This document shows, one piece after another, positions 24,945 through 33,499 of a stretch of DNA of 64,000 nucleotides. A model generated the notes under the pieces. It did no database searches. It was not told where the DNA came from and saw only the letters and a list, made by a program, of their open reading frames with translations. The DNA is from Geminicoccus harenae (GTDB lineage Bacteria > Pseudomonadota > Alphaproteobacteria > Geminicoccales > Geminicoccaceae): assembly GCF_019800005.1 (NCBI RefSeq), contig NZ_JABGCL010000010.1:62001-126000 (forward strand), read 5' to 3'. The translations under genes were made by a program, and so were the position numbers. Within the stretch, counting starts at the first letter, position 1, and each line of letters starts with the position of its first letter.

Positions 24945-25817
24945 ATGAACCGTTTCAATTCAGGCCTGCCCATGTCCAGCGCTCCTGTCGTCCGGCCGCG
25001 TGCCCATGCCCTGATGGACCTGTTCGGCCGCCAGGACGGCGTAGTGATTGGCGTCGTGCATCTCCTGCCGCTGCCGGGGTCGCCCGAGCATGATGGGGGG
25101 CCGGTCAGTGCCATCTATGAGCGGGCGGTGCGCGACGCTGAGGCCTATGCCGAGGGTGGCGTGGACGGGCTGATCGTCGAGAACCACGGCGACATCCCCT
25201 TTCTCAAGCCGGACCGGATCGGGCCGGAGACGGCGGCCTGCATGGCGGTCGCCACCGAGCGGGTGGTCCGTGCCGCGGGCCTGCCGACCGGGATCAACGT
25301 GCTGGCCAATGCCGCCGAGGTGGCGCTCGCGGTGGCGGTGGCCGGGGGTGCCGGCTTCGTGCGCGTCAACCAGTGGGCCAACGCCTATGTCGCCAACGAG
25401 GGGATCATCGAGGGTCCGGCCGCGGTGGCGCTGCGCTACCGCAAGGCGCTGGCCGCCACCTCCATCCGGATCTTCGCCGACAGCCACGTCAAGCACGGCG
25501 CCCATGCGATCACTGCCGACCGCTCCGTGGCGGAGCTCACCCGCGACCTGGAATGGTCGGGGGCGGACGTGGTGATCGCTACCGGCCAGCGCACCGGCGA
25601 CGCCGCCAACAAGGCGGAGATCGCCGAGATCCGGGGCGCTACCTCCCTGCCGGTGCTCACCGGCTCTGGCGCCACGATCGCCAATATCGGCAACATCCTG
25701 CGCCATGCCAGTGGTGCGATCGTGGCGAGCTCGCTCAAGCGCGACGGCGTCTGGTGGAACGAGGTGGAGGTCGACCGCGTGCGCGCGCTGATGGCCGAGG
25801 CGGCGAAGTATCGATGA
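24945..25817 (+). CDS. BtpA/SgcQ-family protein
   Basis: 290 residues with the family landmarks GVVHLLPLPGSPEHDG near the N terminus, GLIVENHGDIPFLKP, GINVLANAAEVALAVA, FVRVNQWANAYVANEGIIEG and a C-terminal VLTGSGATIANIGNIL phosphate-binding-type loop of a TIM barrel. Cyanobacterial BtpA affects photosystem I; other members such as SgcQ sit in sugar operons and are presumed sugar-phosphate enzymes, which fits here. A GGAG site ten bases upstream supports the ATG at 24945, but an operator-like palindrome overlaps it, so Met10 (24972) is an alternative start. The stop overlaps the next ATG (ATGA). Confidence 0.85.
   Translation: MNRFNSGLPMSSAPVVRPRAHALMDLFGRQDGVVIGVVHLLPLPGSPEHDGGPVSAIYERAVRDAEAYAEGGVDGLIVENHGDIPFLKPDRIGPETAACMAVATERVVRAAGLPTGINVLANAAEVALAVAVAGGAGFVRVNQWANAYVANEGIIEGPAAVALRYRKALAATSIRIFADSHVKHGAHAITADRSVAELTRDLEWSGADVVIATGQRTGDAANKAEIAEIRGATSLPVLTGSGATIANIGNILRHASGAIVASSLKRDGVWWNEVEVDRVRALMAEAAKYR
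24946..24957. promoter_or_regulatory. LacI-type operator candidate at the head of the carbohydrate operon
   Basis: TGAACCGTTTCA differs at one base from the common LacI-family palindrome TGAAACGTTTCA and is followed by A-T. It sits on the first codons of the BtpA gene, just where a repressor would block the operon. A related site lies at 27819-27831, and a LacI-type regulator is encoded between them. Confidence 0.5.
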
Positions 25818-26671
25818 CGCGGCTCCTGGTCCTGGGCAATGCCGCCCTGGACCTGGCACTTCGCCTGCCCCGGCTGCCGCTGCCAGGGGAAACGCTGCTG
25901 GCCGACGGCCAGGCCGGTGATGTCGGCGGCAAGGGCCTGAACCAGGCGGTGGCGGCCGGGCGATGTGGGGTGCCTGTGCGGCTCGCCACTGCACTCGGCA
26001 CCGATGCCAAAGGACAGCGGATCCGGGCAGCGCTGGCCGCGGAGGGTCTGGCGGTAGAGGTCCTGCGGAGCGTCGAGGCACCCACCGACCGCTCGATCGT
26101 GCTGGTCGGCGCCGACGGGCAGAACATGATCGTGACCACGGCGGATCAGGCGCGTGGCGTCGATGCCGCGGCGGCCGAGGCGGCCTGCGCCGGCCTGGCG
26201 CCGGGCGACTTCCTCCTGGTCCAGGGCAACCTGCCGGCCGATGCCACGGGGGCAGCGCTCGCCGCAGCTCGGCAACGAGGCGCCCGGACACTCGCCAACC
26301 CGTCGCCCCTCTGGTTCGACTGGCCGCCGCTCCTGGCGGATGTCGACCTCGTGCTGGTCAATGAGCCCGAGGCGGCCATGCTCGACCTGGGGCCGGCCGA
26401 TGCGGTGGTGGTCACGCGCGGTGCCGACGGTGCGGTGCTGCGGGACCGGCAGGGGCGCCAGGACGAGGTCGCTGCCCCGGCGGTCCAGGCGGTCGACACG
26501 ACCGGGGCGGGTGACGTGCTGGCGGGCGTGCTGGCCGCGGGCTTGTGCCTGGGCATGGCGCCGCTCCTGGCCCTGCGCTGGGGGGTGGCCGCGGCGAGCC
26601 TGAAGGTCGGTCGGCAGGGGACGCTGCGCGCCTTTCCCGACGCCGCCGAGCTCCAGAGGCTGCGGCCGTGA
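25814..26671 (+). CDS. PfkB/ribokinase-family carbohydrate kinase
   Basis: 285 residues. The first PfkB signature is [18 protein letters not shown] (residues about 36-53). The second, [16 protein letters not shown] (about 232-247), contains the anion-hole GAGD with the catalytic Asp. [10 protein letters not shown] and LVNEPEA are typical of ribokinase-like members. It should phosphorylate a sugar or nucleoside brought in by the ABC importer of the operon; the exact sugar is not readable. ATGA overlap with the BtpA gene and GTGA overlap with the next gene show tight translational coupling. Confidence 0.92.
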   Translation: MTRLLVLGNAALDLALRLPRLPLPGETLLADGQAGDVGGKGLNQAVAAGRCGVPVRLATALGTDAKGQRIRAALAAEGLAVEVLRSVEAPTDRSIVLVGADGQNMIVTTADQARGVDAAAAEAACAGLAPGDFLLVQGNLPADATGAALAAARQRGARTLANPSPLWFDWPPLLADVDLVLVNEPEAAMLDLGPADAVVVTRGADGAVLRDRQGRQDEVAAPAVQAVDTTGAGDVLAGVLAAGLCLGMAPLLALRWGVAAASLKVGRQGTLRAFPDAAELQRLRP

Positions 26672-27822
26672 AACGGCGCGCCACCATCCGCGACGTCGCG
26701 ATGGCGGCCGGCGTCTCGATCGGCACGGTCAGCAATGTCCTGACGGGTGCCCGGCCGGTCGCCGCCCCGACCCGCATCGCGATCGAGGCGGCGATCGAGC
26801 GGCTCGGCTATGCGCCGGACCAGGCAGGGCGGGTGCTGAACAGCCGGCGCCGGCGTGGCCCTGTTGCCCCGCCGCCCGGCATGCCGCGCCTGACGGCGAT
26901 CGGCTATCTGTGCGCCGATCTGACCGCGCGGCTGGACGTGCTGCCGGGCGCCGACGAGCGGGCCCAGGCGCGGCTGATCGAGGAGACGCTGGGCGGGGCC
27001 GCGGCCAATGTCGCGGCGGTCGCGGCCGGGCTCGGGTCGCCGCTGGCGGTCTGGACAGAGCTGATGACGCGCCTGGGCGCCGACGCCCACAGCGACTGGG
27101 CGGCCGGCCTGCTCGCCAGCCGCGGCGTGGCGCTGACCGAAGGCTCACGCCGGCCGGACGGCCACCTGTCGCGCTGCATCGTCCTGGTCGACGCCGAAGG
27201 CAGCCGCACCATCGTCAACGAGCCGCTACAAGTGCCGAAGGCCGACCTCCTGGCCTGGCTGGGCAGCCTGCCGAGGCAGGCCGGGCGCCACTGCCTGCAC
27301 ATCCAGGGCGACCAGCTCGAGGAACTGCTGGACGCCCTGCCGGCAGCGCGGAGCCGGGGCCTCCTCCTGTCCTGCCATGCCCCGGGGCTGCGCCCGGCCC
27401 TGCGCACGCCGGCTGCCATCCGCCGGCTCGCCGAACTGCTCGACCTGGTGTTCCTGGACGGCCCCACCGCACACGCCGTCACCGGCATGTCGGCCACGGC
27501 CGACTGCCTGCCCGCACTGGGCGCGCTGGCGGGCAGGGCCACGCTGGTGGTCACGCTGGGTGCGGAGGGCGCAGCCCTGCTGGAGCCCGGCCGGCGGCCG
27601 ATCCGCGTCCCAACCGACGCGGTGGTTCCGGCGGACCGCACCGGTGCAGGCGACTGCTTCGTCGGCACCTATCTGGCCGCCTGGCTGTCGGGACGCCCGG
27701 CCGCCGATGCGGCCCGGCTGGCCGTGCTGGCCGCCAGCCGCTCGGTGCTGGTGCCGGGTGCCCAGGAATATCGGCCGGTGGCGGACGAACTGGCGGACGC
27801 GCTAGCCAAAGAAGGAGTTTGA
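26668..27822 (+). CDS. LacI-type DNA-binding domain fused to a PfkB kinase domain
   Basis: 384 residues. Residues 1-60 are a LacI helix-turn-helix and hinge ([20 protein letters not shown], then [22 protein letters not shown]). Instead of the usual periplasmic-binding-like sensor, residues 75-380 form a second ribokinase-family domain with [15 protein letters not shown] and [18 protein letters not shown]. The catalytic Asp is kept, so it may still bind or phosphorylate the operon sugar. It is presumably the local repressor, with the kinase fold as sugar sensor (inference). The GTG at 26668 overlaps the preceding stop. The longer frame from 26545 runs inside the kinase gene. Confidence 0.88.
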   Translation: MKRRATIRDVAMAAGVSIGTVSNVLTGARPVAAPTRIAIEAAIERLGYAPDQAGRVLNSRRRRGPVAPPPGMPRLTAIGYLCADLTARLDVLPGADERAQARLIEETLGGAAANVAAVAAGLGSPLAVWTELMTRLGADAHSDWAAGLLASRGVALTEGSRRPDGHLSRCIVLVDAEGSRTIVNEPLQVPKADLLAWLGSLPRQAGRHCLHIQGDQLEELLDALPAARSRGLLLSCHAPGLRPALRTPAAIRRLAELLDLVFLDGPTAHAVTGMSATADCLPALGALAGRATLVVTLGAEGAALLEPGRRPIRVPTDAVVPADRTGAGDCFVGTYLAAWLSGRPAADAARLAVLAASRSVLVPGAQEYRPVADELADALAKEGV

Positions 27823-27831
27823 ACGTTTCAA
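27819..27831. promoter_or_regulatory. LacI-type palindrome before the ABC importer genes
   Basis: TTGAA-CGT-TTCAA is a perfect palindrome of five-base arms with an odd three-base centre. It overlaps the stop codon of the LacI-PfkB gene and lies 79 bases before the binding-protein ATG. It matches the site at 24946-24957 apart from one missing C, so both may bind the same regulator and give the importer its own promoter control. Confidence 0.5.
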
Positions 27832-27909
27832 TCGGGGCTACTAGCGTTTTCGGCGCATAAGACAGGATCTCGCGGCAGTCGCGCCGTCGAGTTGGGGGAG
27901 TTGCGGACC

Positions 27910-28857
27910 ATGACCTTTCGTCGACGTGTCCTCCTCGCCGGTGCGGCGCTCGCCGCCGGCCTCGGTCTCGCCAGCACCGGGCCGATGGCCCAGGAAAAGC
28001 CGACGGTCGGCCTCGTGCAGATCAACCAGCAGGCCCTGTTCTTCACCCAGATGAACGAGGGTGCCCAGAAGAAGGCCGACGAGCTCGGTGCCGAGCTGGT
28101 GATCTTCAACGCCAACAACGACCCGGCCGCGCAGAACAACGCGATCGAGACCTATATCGCCCAGGGCGTCGACGCGCTGGTGGTGGTGGCGATCGACGTG
28201 AACGGCATCATGCCGGCGGTGCAGGCGGCGGGCGAGGCGAAGATCCCGGTGGTCGCGGTGGACGCGATCCTGCCCGAGGGCCCGCAGGTGGCGCAGGTCG
28301 GCGTCGACAATGCGCTGGCCGGCAAGATGATGGGCGAGCGCTTTTTGGAGATCGTCAGGAACGACATGGGCGGCAGCGCCAAGGTCGGCATCGTTGGCGC
28401 GCTCAACTCCTTCATCCAGAACGTCCGCCAGAAGGGCTTCGAGGACGTGGTGACCAATGCCGAAGGCATCACCATGGCGGGCGTGGTGGACGGCCGGAAC
28501 ATCCAGGACAATGCGATGTCGGCCGCCGAGAACCTGATGACCGCCAATCCCGACCTGACCGCGATCTACGCGACCGGCGAGCCAGCGCTGGTGGGCGCGG
28601 TCGCCGCGGTGGAGAGCCAGGGCCGCCAGGCGGACGTGAAGGTGGTCGGCTGGGACCTCACCGCCTCGGTGATCAAGGGCATCGACGACGGCTATGTGGT
28701 GGGCGTGGTCCAGCAGGACCCGGCCGGCATGGGGGCTGCCGCGGTCGAGGCGGCGGTCAAGGCCGCCAAGGGCGAGACGGTCGAGAAGCAGATCGACGTG
28801 CCGGTGGAGATCGTCGACAAGAGCAACGTCGAGCCCTACCGCGCCATCTTCAAGTGA
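27910..28857 (+). CDS. Sugar ABC importer periplasmic binding protein (RbsB-like)
   Basis: 315 residues. A signal peptide of about 30 residues (RRRVLLAGAALAAGLGLAS, cleaved near MAQ) precedes a type I periplasmic-binding fold: VGLVQINQQALFFTQMNEGAQKKADELGAEL, NNDPAAQNNAIETYIAQGVDALVVV, and the second domain with TAIYATGEPALVGAVAAV and VVGWDLT. It should deliver a pentose, polyol or similar ligand to the permease. The ATG at 27910 is chosen because GGGGGAG lies ten bases upstream. It is followed by ATPase and permease genes with GTGA/ATGA overlaps. Confidence 0.92.
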   Translation: MTFRRRVLLAGAALAAGLGLASTGPMAQEKPTVGLVQINQQALFFTQMNEGAQKKADELGAELVIFNANNDPAAQNNAIETYIAQGVDALVVVAIDVNGIMPAVQAAGEAKIPVVAVDAILPEGPQVAQVGVDNALAGKMMGERFLEIVRNDMGGSAKVGIVGALNSFIQNVRQKGFEDVVTNAEGITMAGVVDGRNIQDNAMSAAENLMTANPDLTAIYATGEPALVGAVAAVESQGRQADVKVVGWDLTASVIKGIDDGYVVGVVQQDPAGMGAAAVEAAVKAAKGETVEKQIDVPVEIVDKSNVEPYRAIFK

Positions 28858-29654
28858 CCGGGGGGATCGACCGGGCAGCCGCCGCGGCGGCTGCCACCCC
28901 ACGCATCCGCCTGGAAGGCATCCGCAAGCAGTTCGGCTCGATCCAGGCGCTGCGCGGGGTCGATCTCGACCTGATGCCGGGCGAGGTGCTGGGCCTGGTC
29001 GGCGACAATGCGGCCGGCAAGTCGACGCTGACCAAGGTGATCAGCGGCGCCTATGTGCCGGACGAGGGGCGCATCCTGGTGGACGGGCAGGCGGCCGGCT
29101 ACACCACGCCCGCCGAGGCACGCGCGATCGGCATCGAGATGGTCTACCAGGACCTCTCGCTCTGCGACACGATCGACGTGGCCGGCAACCTGTTCCTCGG
29201 CCGGGAGCCACGCCGCTCCGTGCTCGGCCTGCAGCTGCTCGATCGCCGGCGGATGCGCGAGGAGGCCAGGCGCAACCTCGATGCGCTCGACATCCATGTC
29301 CCGAGCCTGGACGCCTATGTCGAGCAGCTCTCCGGCGGCCAGCGCCAGTCGATCGCGATCGCCCGCGCTGCCGCCTTCGCGCCGCGCGTCCTGATCATGG
29401 ACGAGCCGACCTCGGCCCTGGCCGTGGCGGAGGTGGAGGCGGTGCTGCGGCTGATCCGTCGCCTCGCCGACGGCGGCACCTCCATCATCCTGATCACCCA
29501 CCGCCTCCAGGACCTGTTCCGGGTCTGCGACCGGATCGCGGTCATGTACGAGGGCACCAAGGTCGCGGAGCGCAGGGTCGGGGAGACCGACCTGGAGGAC
29601 CTGGTCGGGCTGATCGTCGGTGGCAAGGCCGAGAAGCTGAAGGGCCATGCATGA
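28854..29654 (+). CDS. Sugar ABC importer ATPase, single-domain
   Basis: 266 residues, one ABC domain only, whereas RbsA-type proteins often have two. Walker A is GDNAAGKST (residue about 51-59, Ala in place of the usual Gly). The Q-loop lies in MVYQDLSLCD, the signature is LSGGQRQSIAIARA, Walker B is VLIMDEPTSALA and the switch His is in LITHRL. It should energise uptake of the ligand bound by the upstream protein as a homodimer. The start GTG overlaps the previous stop. Confidence 0.92.
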   Translation: MTGGIDRAAAAAAATPRIRLEGIRKQFGSIQALRGVDLDLMPGEVLGLVGDNAAGKSTLTKVISGAYVPDEGRILVDGQAAGYTTPAEARAIGIEMVYQDLSLCDTIDVAGNLFLGREPRRSVLGLQLLDRRRMREEARRNLDALDIHVPSLDAYVEQLSGGQRQSIAIARAAAFAPRVLIMDEPTSALAVAEVEAVLRLIRRLADGGTSIILITHRLQDLFRVCDRIAVMYEGTKVAERRVGETDLEDLVGLIVGGKAEKLKGHA

Positions 29655-30646
29655 GCACGACGCCCGTCTATGAGCGCCGGCCGACCGGTCCCCGCTACCA
29701 CGACTTTCTCGCCCGGCACGCCCAGGTGCTCAGCATCGCCGCGTTCTTCCTCCTGATGGTGGTGCTGTTCAGCCTGAACACCGGCGCCTTCCTGAGCCAG
29801 GGCAACCTGCTCAACCTCCTGCGCCAGTCGGCGCCGCTGATCATCGTGGCGGTCGCGATGACCTTCGTGATCACGACCGGCGGCATCGACCTGTCGGTCG
29901 GCTCGACCGTGGCACTGATCAATGCGCTGGTGGCGATCGCCTTGCAGGCGGGCGTGCCCTGGCCGCTCGCCGTGCTGGCCATGCTGGTGCTGGGCGCGCT
30001 GGTCGGCCTCGTCCAGGGCTGGTTCGTGGCACGGGAAGGCATTCCCGCCTTCATCGTGACGCTGGCCGGGCTGTCGATCCTGCGCGGCGTGGCGCTGCTC
30101 CTCACCCAGGGCTTCTCCATCCCGATCGCGTCGGACAACTGGTTCGTCCAGATCGGCCGCGGCTGGTTCCTGGGCCTGCCGTTCCCCGCGATCCTGGCGG
30201 TGCTGGTGATGGCGGCGGGTGCGCTGGTGCTGTCCTCCACCCGCTTTGGCCGCTACGTCACCGCGATCGGCGCCAATGCCGAGGCGGCGCGCCGGGCCGG
30301 CATCGGCGTGCAGGGCGTGACGATGGCGGTCTATGTGCTGACCGGGACCGCCGCGGCGCTGGCCGGCATCGTGATCGCGGCCCGGCTCGGCTCGGGCTCG
30401 TCCAATGCGGCGGTGGGCTTCGAGCTGGACGTGATCGCCGCGGTGGTGCTGGGCGGCACCTCGCTCATGGGTGGGCGCGGCAGCATCCTCGGCACCTGCC
30501 TAGGGGCGCTCACCATCGCCGTGATCGGCAACGGCCTGATCCTGGCGCACATCTCGCCGTTTTTCACCCAGATCGTGACCGGCCTGATCATCCTGGCTGC
30601 CATCTGGCTCAACACCAAGGTCTTCCGAGGCGGACGCAGGCGATGA
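29651..30646 (+). CDS. Sugar ABC importer permease (RbsC-like)
   Basis: 331 residues with about ten hydrophobic helices of the branched/RbsC permease family. ITTGGIDLSVGSTVALINALVAIAL, ARRAGIGVQGV and VVLGGTSLMGGRGSILGT are the family's coupling and substrate-path segments. It forms the membrane channel of the carbohydrate importer. The ATG overlaps the ATPase stop (ATGA), and its own stop overlaps the next gene, so hydrolase and importer are co-expressed. Confidence 0.92.
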   Translation: MSTTPVYERRPTGPRYHDFLARHAQVLSIAAFFLLMVVLFSLNTGAFLSQGNLLNLLRQSAPLIIVAVAMTFVITTGGIDLSVGSTVALINALVAIALQAGVPWPLAVLAMLVLGALVGLVQGWFVAREGIPAFIVTLAGLSILRGVALLLTQGFSIPIASDNWFVQIGRGWFLGLPFPAILAVLVMAAGALVLSSTRFGRYVTAIGANAEAARRAGIGVQGVTMAVYVLTGTAAALAGIVIAARLGSGSSNAAVGFELDVIAAVVLGGTSLMGGRGSILGTCLGALTIAVIGNGLILAHISPFFTQIVTGLIILAAIWLNTKVFRGGRRR

Positions 30647-31701
30647 GCGAGCTATCCCCGGCCCATGTCGGCTCGGGCCAAGTCATGACCGTGGCGGGGC
30701 CGATCCCGTCCGGGCGCATGGGCATCACGCTCCCGCACGAGCATATCCTCAACGACTGCCGCTGCTGGTGGAATCCACCCAAGGAACCCGAGCGGCAGTA
30801 TCTGGCGTACGGCAAGGTCGAGATTGGCATCCTGTCCGAGCTGCGCCAGGACCCGTTCGTCAACCTGCACAATTGCGGCCTGGACGACGAGGCGCTGGCG
30901 ATCGAGGAGCTGAAGGCGTTCCGCCGGGCCGGCGGTGCCACCGTGGTCGACCCCACCTGCCGGGGCATCGGCCGTAATCCGGTGGCACTGCAGCGGATCG
31001 CGCTGGCCACCGGCCTGCAGATCGTGATGGGCTCGGGCTACTATCTGCAGAGCTCGCATCCGCCGGAACTCGCTTCCATGTCGGTGGACGACGTGGCCGA
31101 CCAGATCGTGCGGGAAGCGCTGGAAGGCGTGGACGGGGTCCGCATCGGGCTGATCGGCGAGATCGGGGTCAGCTCGGACTTCACGCCCGAGGAGCGCAAG
31201 TCGCTCCAGGGGGCAGCCAGGGCGCAGAAGCGGACGGGGCTGCCTCTGATGGTCCACCTGCCCGGCTGGTTCCGCCTGGGCCTCCCGGTGCTGGACCTGA
31301 TCGAGGCGGAGGGTGCGGATCCCAACCACACCATCCTCTGCCACATGAACCCGTCCTTCGACGATCCCGCCTACCAGAAGGCCTGCGCCGACCGGGGCGC
31401 CTTCATCGAGTACGACATGATCGGCATGGACTTCTTCTATGCCGACCAGGGCGTGCAGTGCCCGTCGGACGAGGAATATGCCCGCGCCATAAGCCGCTTG
31501 GTCGACGACGGCTACGGCCACAAGCTGCTGCTCTCGCAGGACGTGTTCCTGAAGAACATGCTCACCGCTTATGGCGGCAACGGCTACGCCTTCGTGCTGC
31601 GCCATTTCGTGCCGCGCCTGCGCCGTCACGGCGTTGCGGAGGATGCCATCCAGCGCATGCTGGTCCACAATCCGCGCAGCGCATTCGACGCCACCACCTG
31701 A
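30643..31701 (+). CDS. Phosphotriesterase-family hydrolase (PHP/lactonase-like)
   Basis: 352 residues of the amidohydrolase superfamily. Metal ligands are visible in TLPHEHIL (HxH, about residue 32-34), LMVHLPGW, ILCHMNPS and the catalytic Asp in LLSQDVFLKN. The bridging residue is Glu (LIGEIGVSS) in place of the carboxylated Lys of classical phosphotriesterases, as in the E. coli phosphotriesterase homology protein. This favours a lactonase or phospho-ester activity over organophosphate hydrolysis. In this operon it may open a sugar lactone; that is inference. Confidence 0.88.
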   Translation: MSELSPAHVGSGQVMTVAGPIPSGRMGITLPHEHILNDCRCWWNPPKEPERQYLAYGKVEIGILSELRQDPFVNLHNCGLDDEALAIEELKAFRRAGGATVVDPTCRGIGRNPVALQRIALATGLQIVMGSGYYLQSSHPPELASMSVDDVADQIVREALEGVDGVRIGLIGEIGVSSDFTPEERKSLQGAARAQKRTGLPLMVHLPGWFRLGLPVLDLIEAEGADPNHTILCHMNPSFDDPAYQKACADRGAFIEYDMIGMDFFYADQGVQCPSDEEYARAISRLVDDGYGHKLLLSQDVFLKNMLTAYGGNGYAFVLRHFVPRLRRHGVAEDAIQRMLVHNPRSAFDATT

Positions 31702-31724
31702 CGAAGAAGCCCTTGGAGTTCTCG

Positions 31725-32498
31725 ATGTCGAAGAAGAACGTTCTCCTGGCCGGTGAAAGCTGGTCGACCTCCGCCGTCCACACCAAGGGCTTCGACCAGT
31801 TCAACTCCACCACCTTCCATCTCGGTGCCGAGCCGCTGGTCAAGGCGCTGGCCGACAGCGAGTTCGCCCTGCGCTACATGCCCTCCCACGAGGCCCAGAC
31901 CGCCTTCCCGCTGACGCTGGAGGATCTGCAGCGCTACGACGCCGTGATCCTGTCCGATATCGGCGCCAACTCGCTGCTCCTGCACCCGGATGTCTGGCTG
32001 CACGGCAAGACCGTGCCGAACCGGCTGAAGCTGCTGCGCGACTATGTGGAGATGGGCGGCGGCCTGTTCATGATTGGCGGCTACCTGTCCTTCCAGGGCA
32101 TCAATGGGGCGGCCCGCTATGGCCGGACCGCGGTGGAGGAAGTGCTGCCGGTGACCTGCCTCCAGGTCGACGACCGCATCGAGATCCCGGAGGGCTTCGC
32201 GCCCGAGATCGTCGAGCCCGGCCATCCGATCCTGGCGGGCCTGCCGTCTGACTGGCCGGTGCTGCTCGGCATCAACGAGGTGGTGGTGAAGAACGAGCCG
32301 GGCGTGCAGCTCCTGGCGCGCACGCCGGCTGACCAGGGCAGCCATCCGTTGCTGGTGGCCGGCGGCTACGGCCAGGGCCGCACGCTCGCCTGGACCTCGG
32401 ACATCGGCCCGCACTGGCTGCCCGAGACCTTCGTGCAGTGGCCGGGCTATGGCCAGCTCTGGCGGCAGTGCCTGGCTTGGCTGACCGGCAAGGCCTGA
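31725..32498 (+). CDS. Class-I glutamine-amidotransferase-like protein
   Basis: 257 residues with the flavodoxin-like fold of the glutamine-amidotransferase/ThuA-like superfamily: NVLLAGESWSTSAVHTKGFD, YDAVILSDIGANSLL, LRDYVEMGGGLFMIGGYLSFQG and a C-terminal GGYGQGRTLAWTSDIGPHW. The nucleophile elbow has Gly-Gly-Tyr (IGGYLS), not Cys, so a classic amidotransferase reaction is unlikely. Members occur in sugar operons as proteins of unknown function. A TTGGAG site lies before the ATG; the frame extends upstream only as shadow of the preceding gene. It is the last gene of the carbohydrate operon. Confidence 0.75.
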   Translation: MSKKNVLLAGESWSTSAVHTKGFDQFNSTTFHLGAEPLVKALADSEFALRYMPSHEAQTAFPLTLEDLQRYDAVILSDIGANSLLLHPDVWLHGKTVPNRLKLLRDYVEMGGGLFMIGGYLSFQGINGAARYGRTAVEEVLPVTCLQVDDRIEIPEGFAPEIVEPGHPILAGLPSDWPVLLGINEVVVKNEPGVQLLARTPADQGSHPLLVAGGYGQGRTLAWTSDIGPHWLPETFVQWPGYGQLWRQCLAWLTGKA

Positions 32499-32517
32499 CC
32501 CGCTGATCAAGTCCAGC

Positions 32518-33480
32518 ATGGCGCGGGCGTTCTGGTGGGTCGGCAAGGAGCAGGGCGAGCTGCGCCCGGAACTGCCGGGCGACGGCGCGTTCCTGATCCG
32601 CGCCAGATACGGCGCGCTTTCGCGCGGAACCGAGCGGCTGGTTGCGACTGGTGCTGTTCCCCCAAGCGAGTGGGAGCGGATGGCCTGCCCCGCCATGGGC
32701 GGCGGCTTCCCGTTCCCGGTCAAGTACGGCTACTGCGTGGTGGGTGAGGTGGAACGCGGCCCGGCCGGCTGGGAGGGCCGCACCGTCTTCACCCTCCACC
32801 CGCACCAGGAGTGCTTCGCCGTCGGGCATGCCGATGCGCTGACCCCGGTGCCGGACGGGGTGCCGCCCGAGCGCGCCGTGCTGCTCGCCAACCTGGAAAC
32901 CGCGCTCAATGCCGCCTGGGACGCCCCGCTGATGCCGGGCATGCGCGTCCTGGTATTGGGTGCCGGCGTGCTGGGCTGCCTGTTCGCGCGGATCGCCCGG
33001 CAGACGCCCGGGGTCGAGATCGTCCTGGTCGACCATGATCCCAGGCGCCGGATGCTGGCCGACGTCCTGGACGTCCCGTTCGCAGAAGTGCCGGTCGCGG
33101 GCTGCGATCTGGTGGTCGAGGCGACCGGCCGGCCGGAGGCGCTGGAGCCGGCCATCTCCGCCTGCGGCCGCGAAGCGACCCTGCTGGTCCTGTCCTGGTA
33201 CGGCGAGCACACGGCACCGGTGGCGCTTGGCGGCGCCTTCCACAGCCAGCGGCTGCGCCTGGTCTCCTCCCAGGTCGGCGCGGTGGCACCGGCGATGCGC
33301 GCCCGGGTCGACTACGCCGAGCGCCGGCACCGTGCTGCCCGGCTGCTGGCGGACCCTGCCCTGGACGCGCTGATCGGGCCGCCGCTACCCTTCGACGAGC
33401 TGCCGGCCCAGGCGCTGACGAGGCTCCTGGACCCGGACGACGGCCGCGCCCCGCTCGTCGTCTACCCCGGTAGCCAATAG
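32518..33480 (+). CDS. MDR-superfamily zinc-type dehydrogenase homologue
   Basis: 320 residues with a medium-chain dehydrogenase fold. There is an N-terminal GroES-like part (LIRARYGALSRGTERLV, GYCVVGEVERGP) and a Rossmann part VLVLGAGVLGCLFARIA with an acidic residue at the end of strand 2 (VDHD), favouring NAD. The structural-zinc Cys lobe and the usual GHE catalytic motif are absent, so it may work without zinc or with altered ligands. It begins the group of genes with the pterin-synthase homologue 19 bases downstream. It could oxidise an alcohol side chain of the product (inference). Confidence 0.8.
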   Translation: MARAFWWVGKEQGELRPELPGDGAFLIRARYGALSRGTERLVATGAVPPSEWERMACPAMGGGFPFPVKYGYCVVGEVERGPAGWEGRTVFTLHPHQECFAVGHADALTPVPDGVPPERAVLLANLETALNAAWDAPLMPGMRVLVLGAGVLGCLFARIARQTPGVEIVLVDHDPRRRMLADVLDVPFAEVPVAGCDLVVEATGRPEALEPAISACGREATLLVLSWYGEHTAPVALGGAFHSQRLRLVSSQVGAVAPAMRARVDYAERRHRAARLLADPALDALIGPPLPFDELPAQALTRLLDPDDGRAPLVVYPGSQ

Positions 33481-33499
33481 CCAGGAGAGGCCTCGACCG

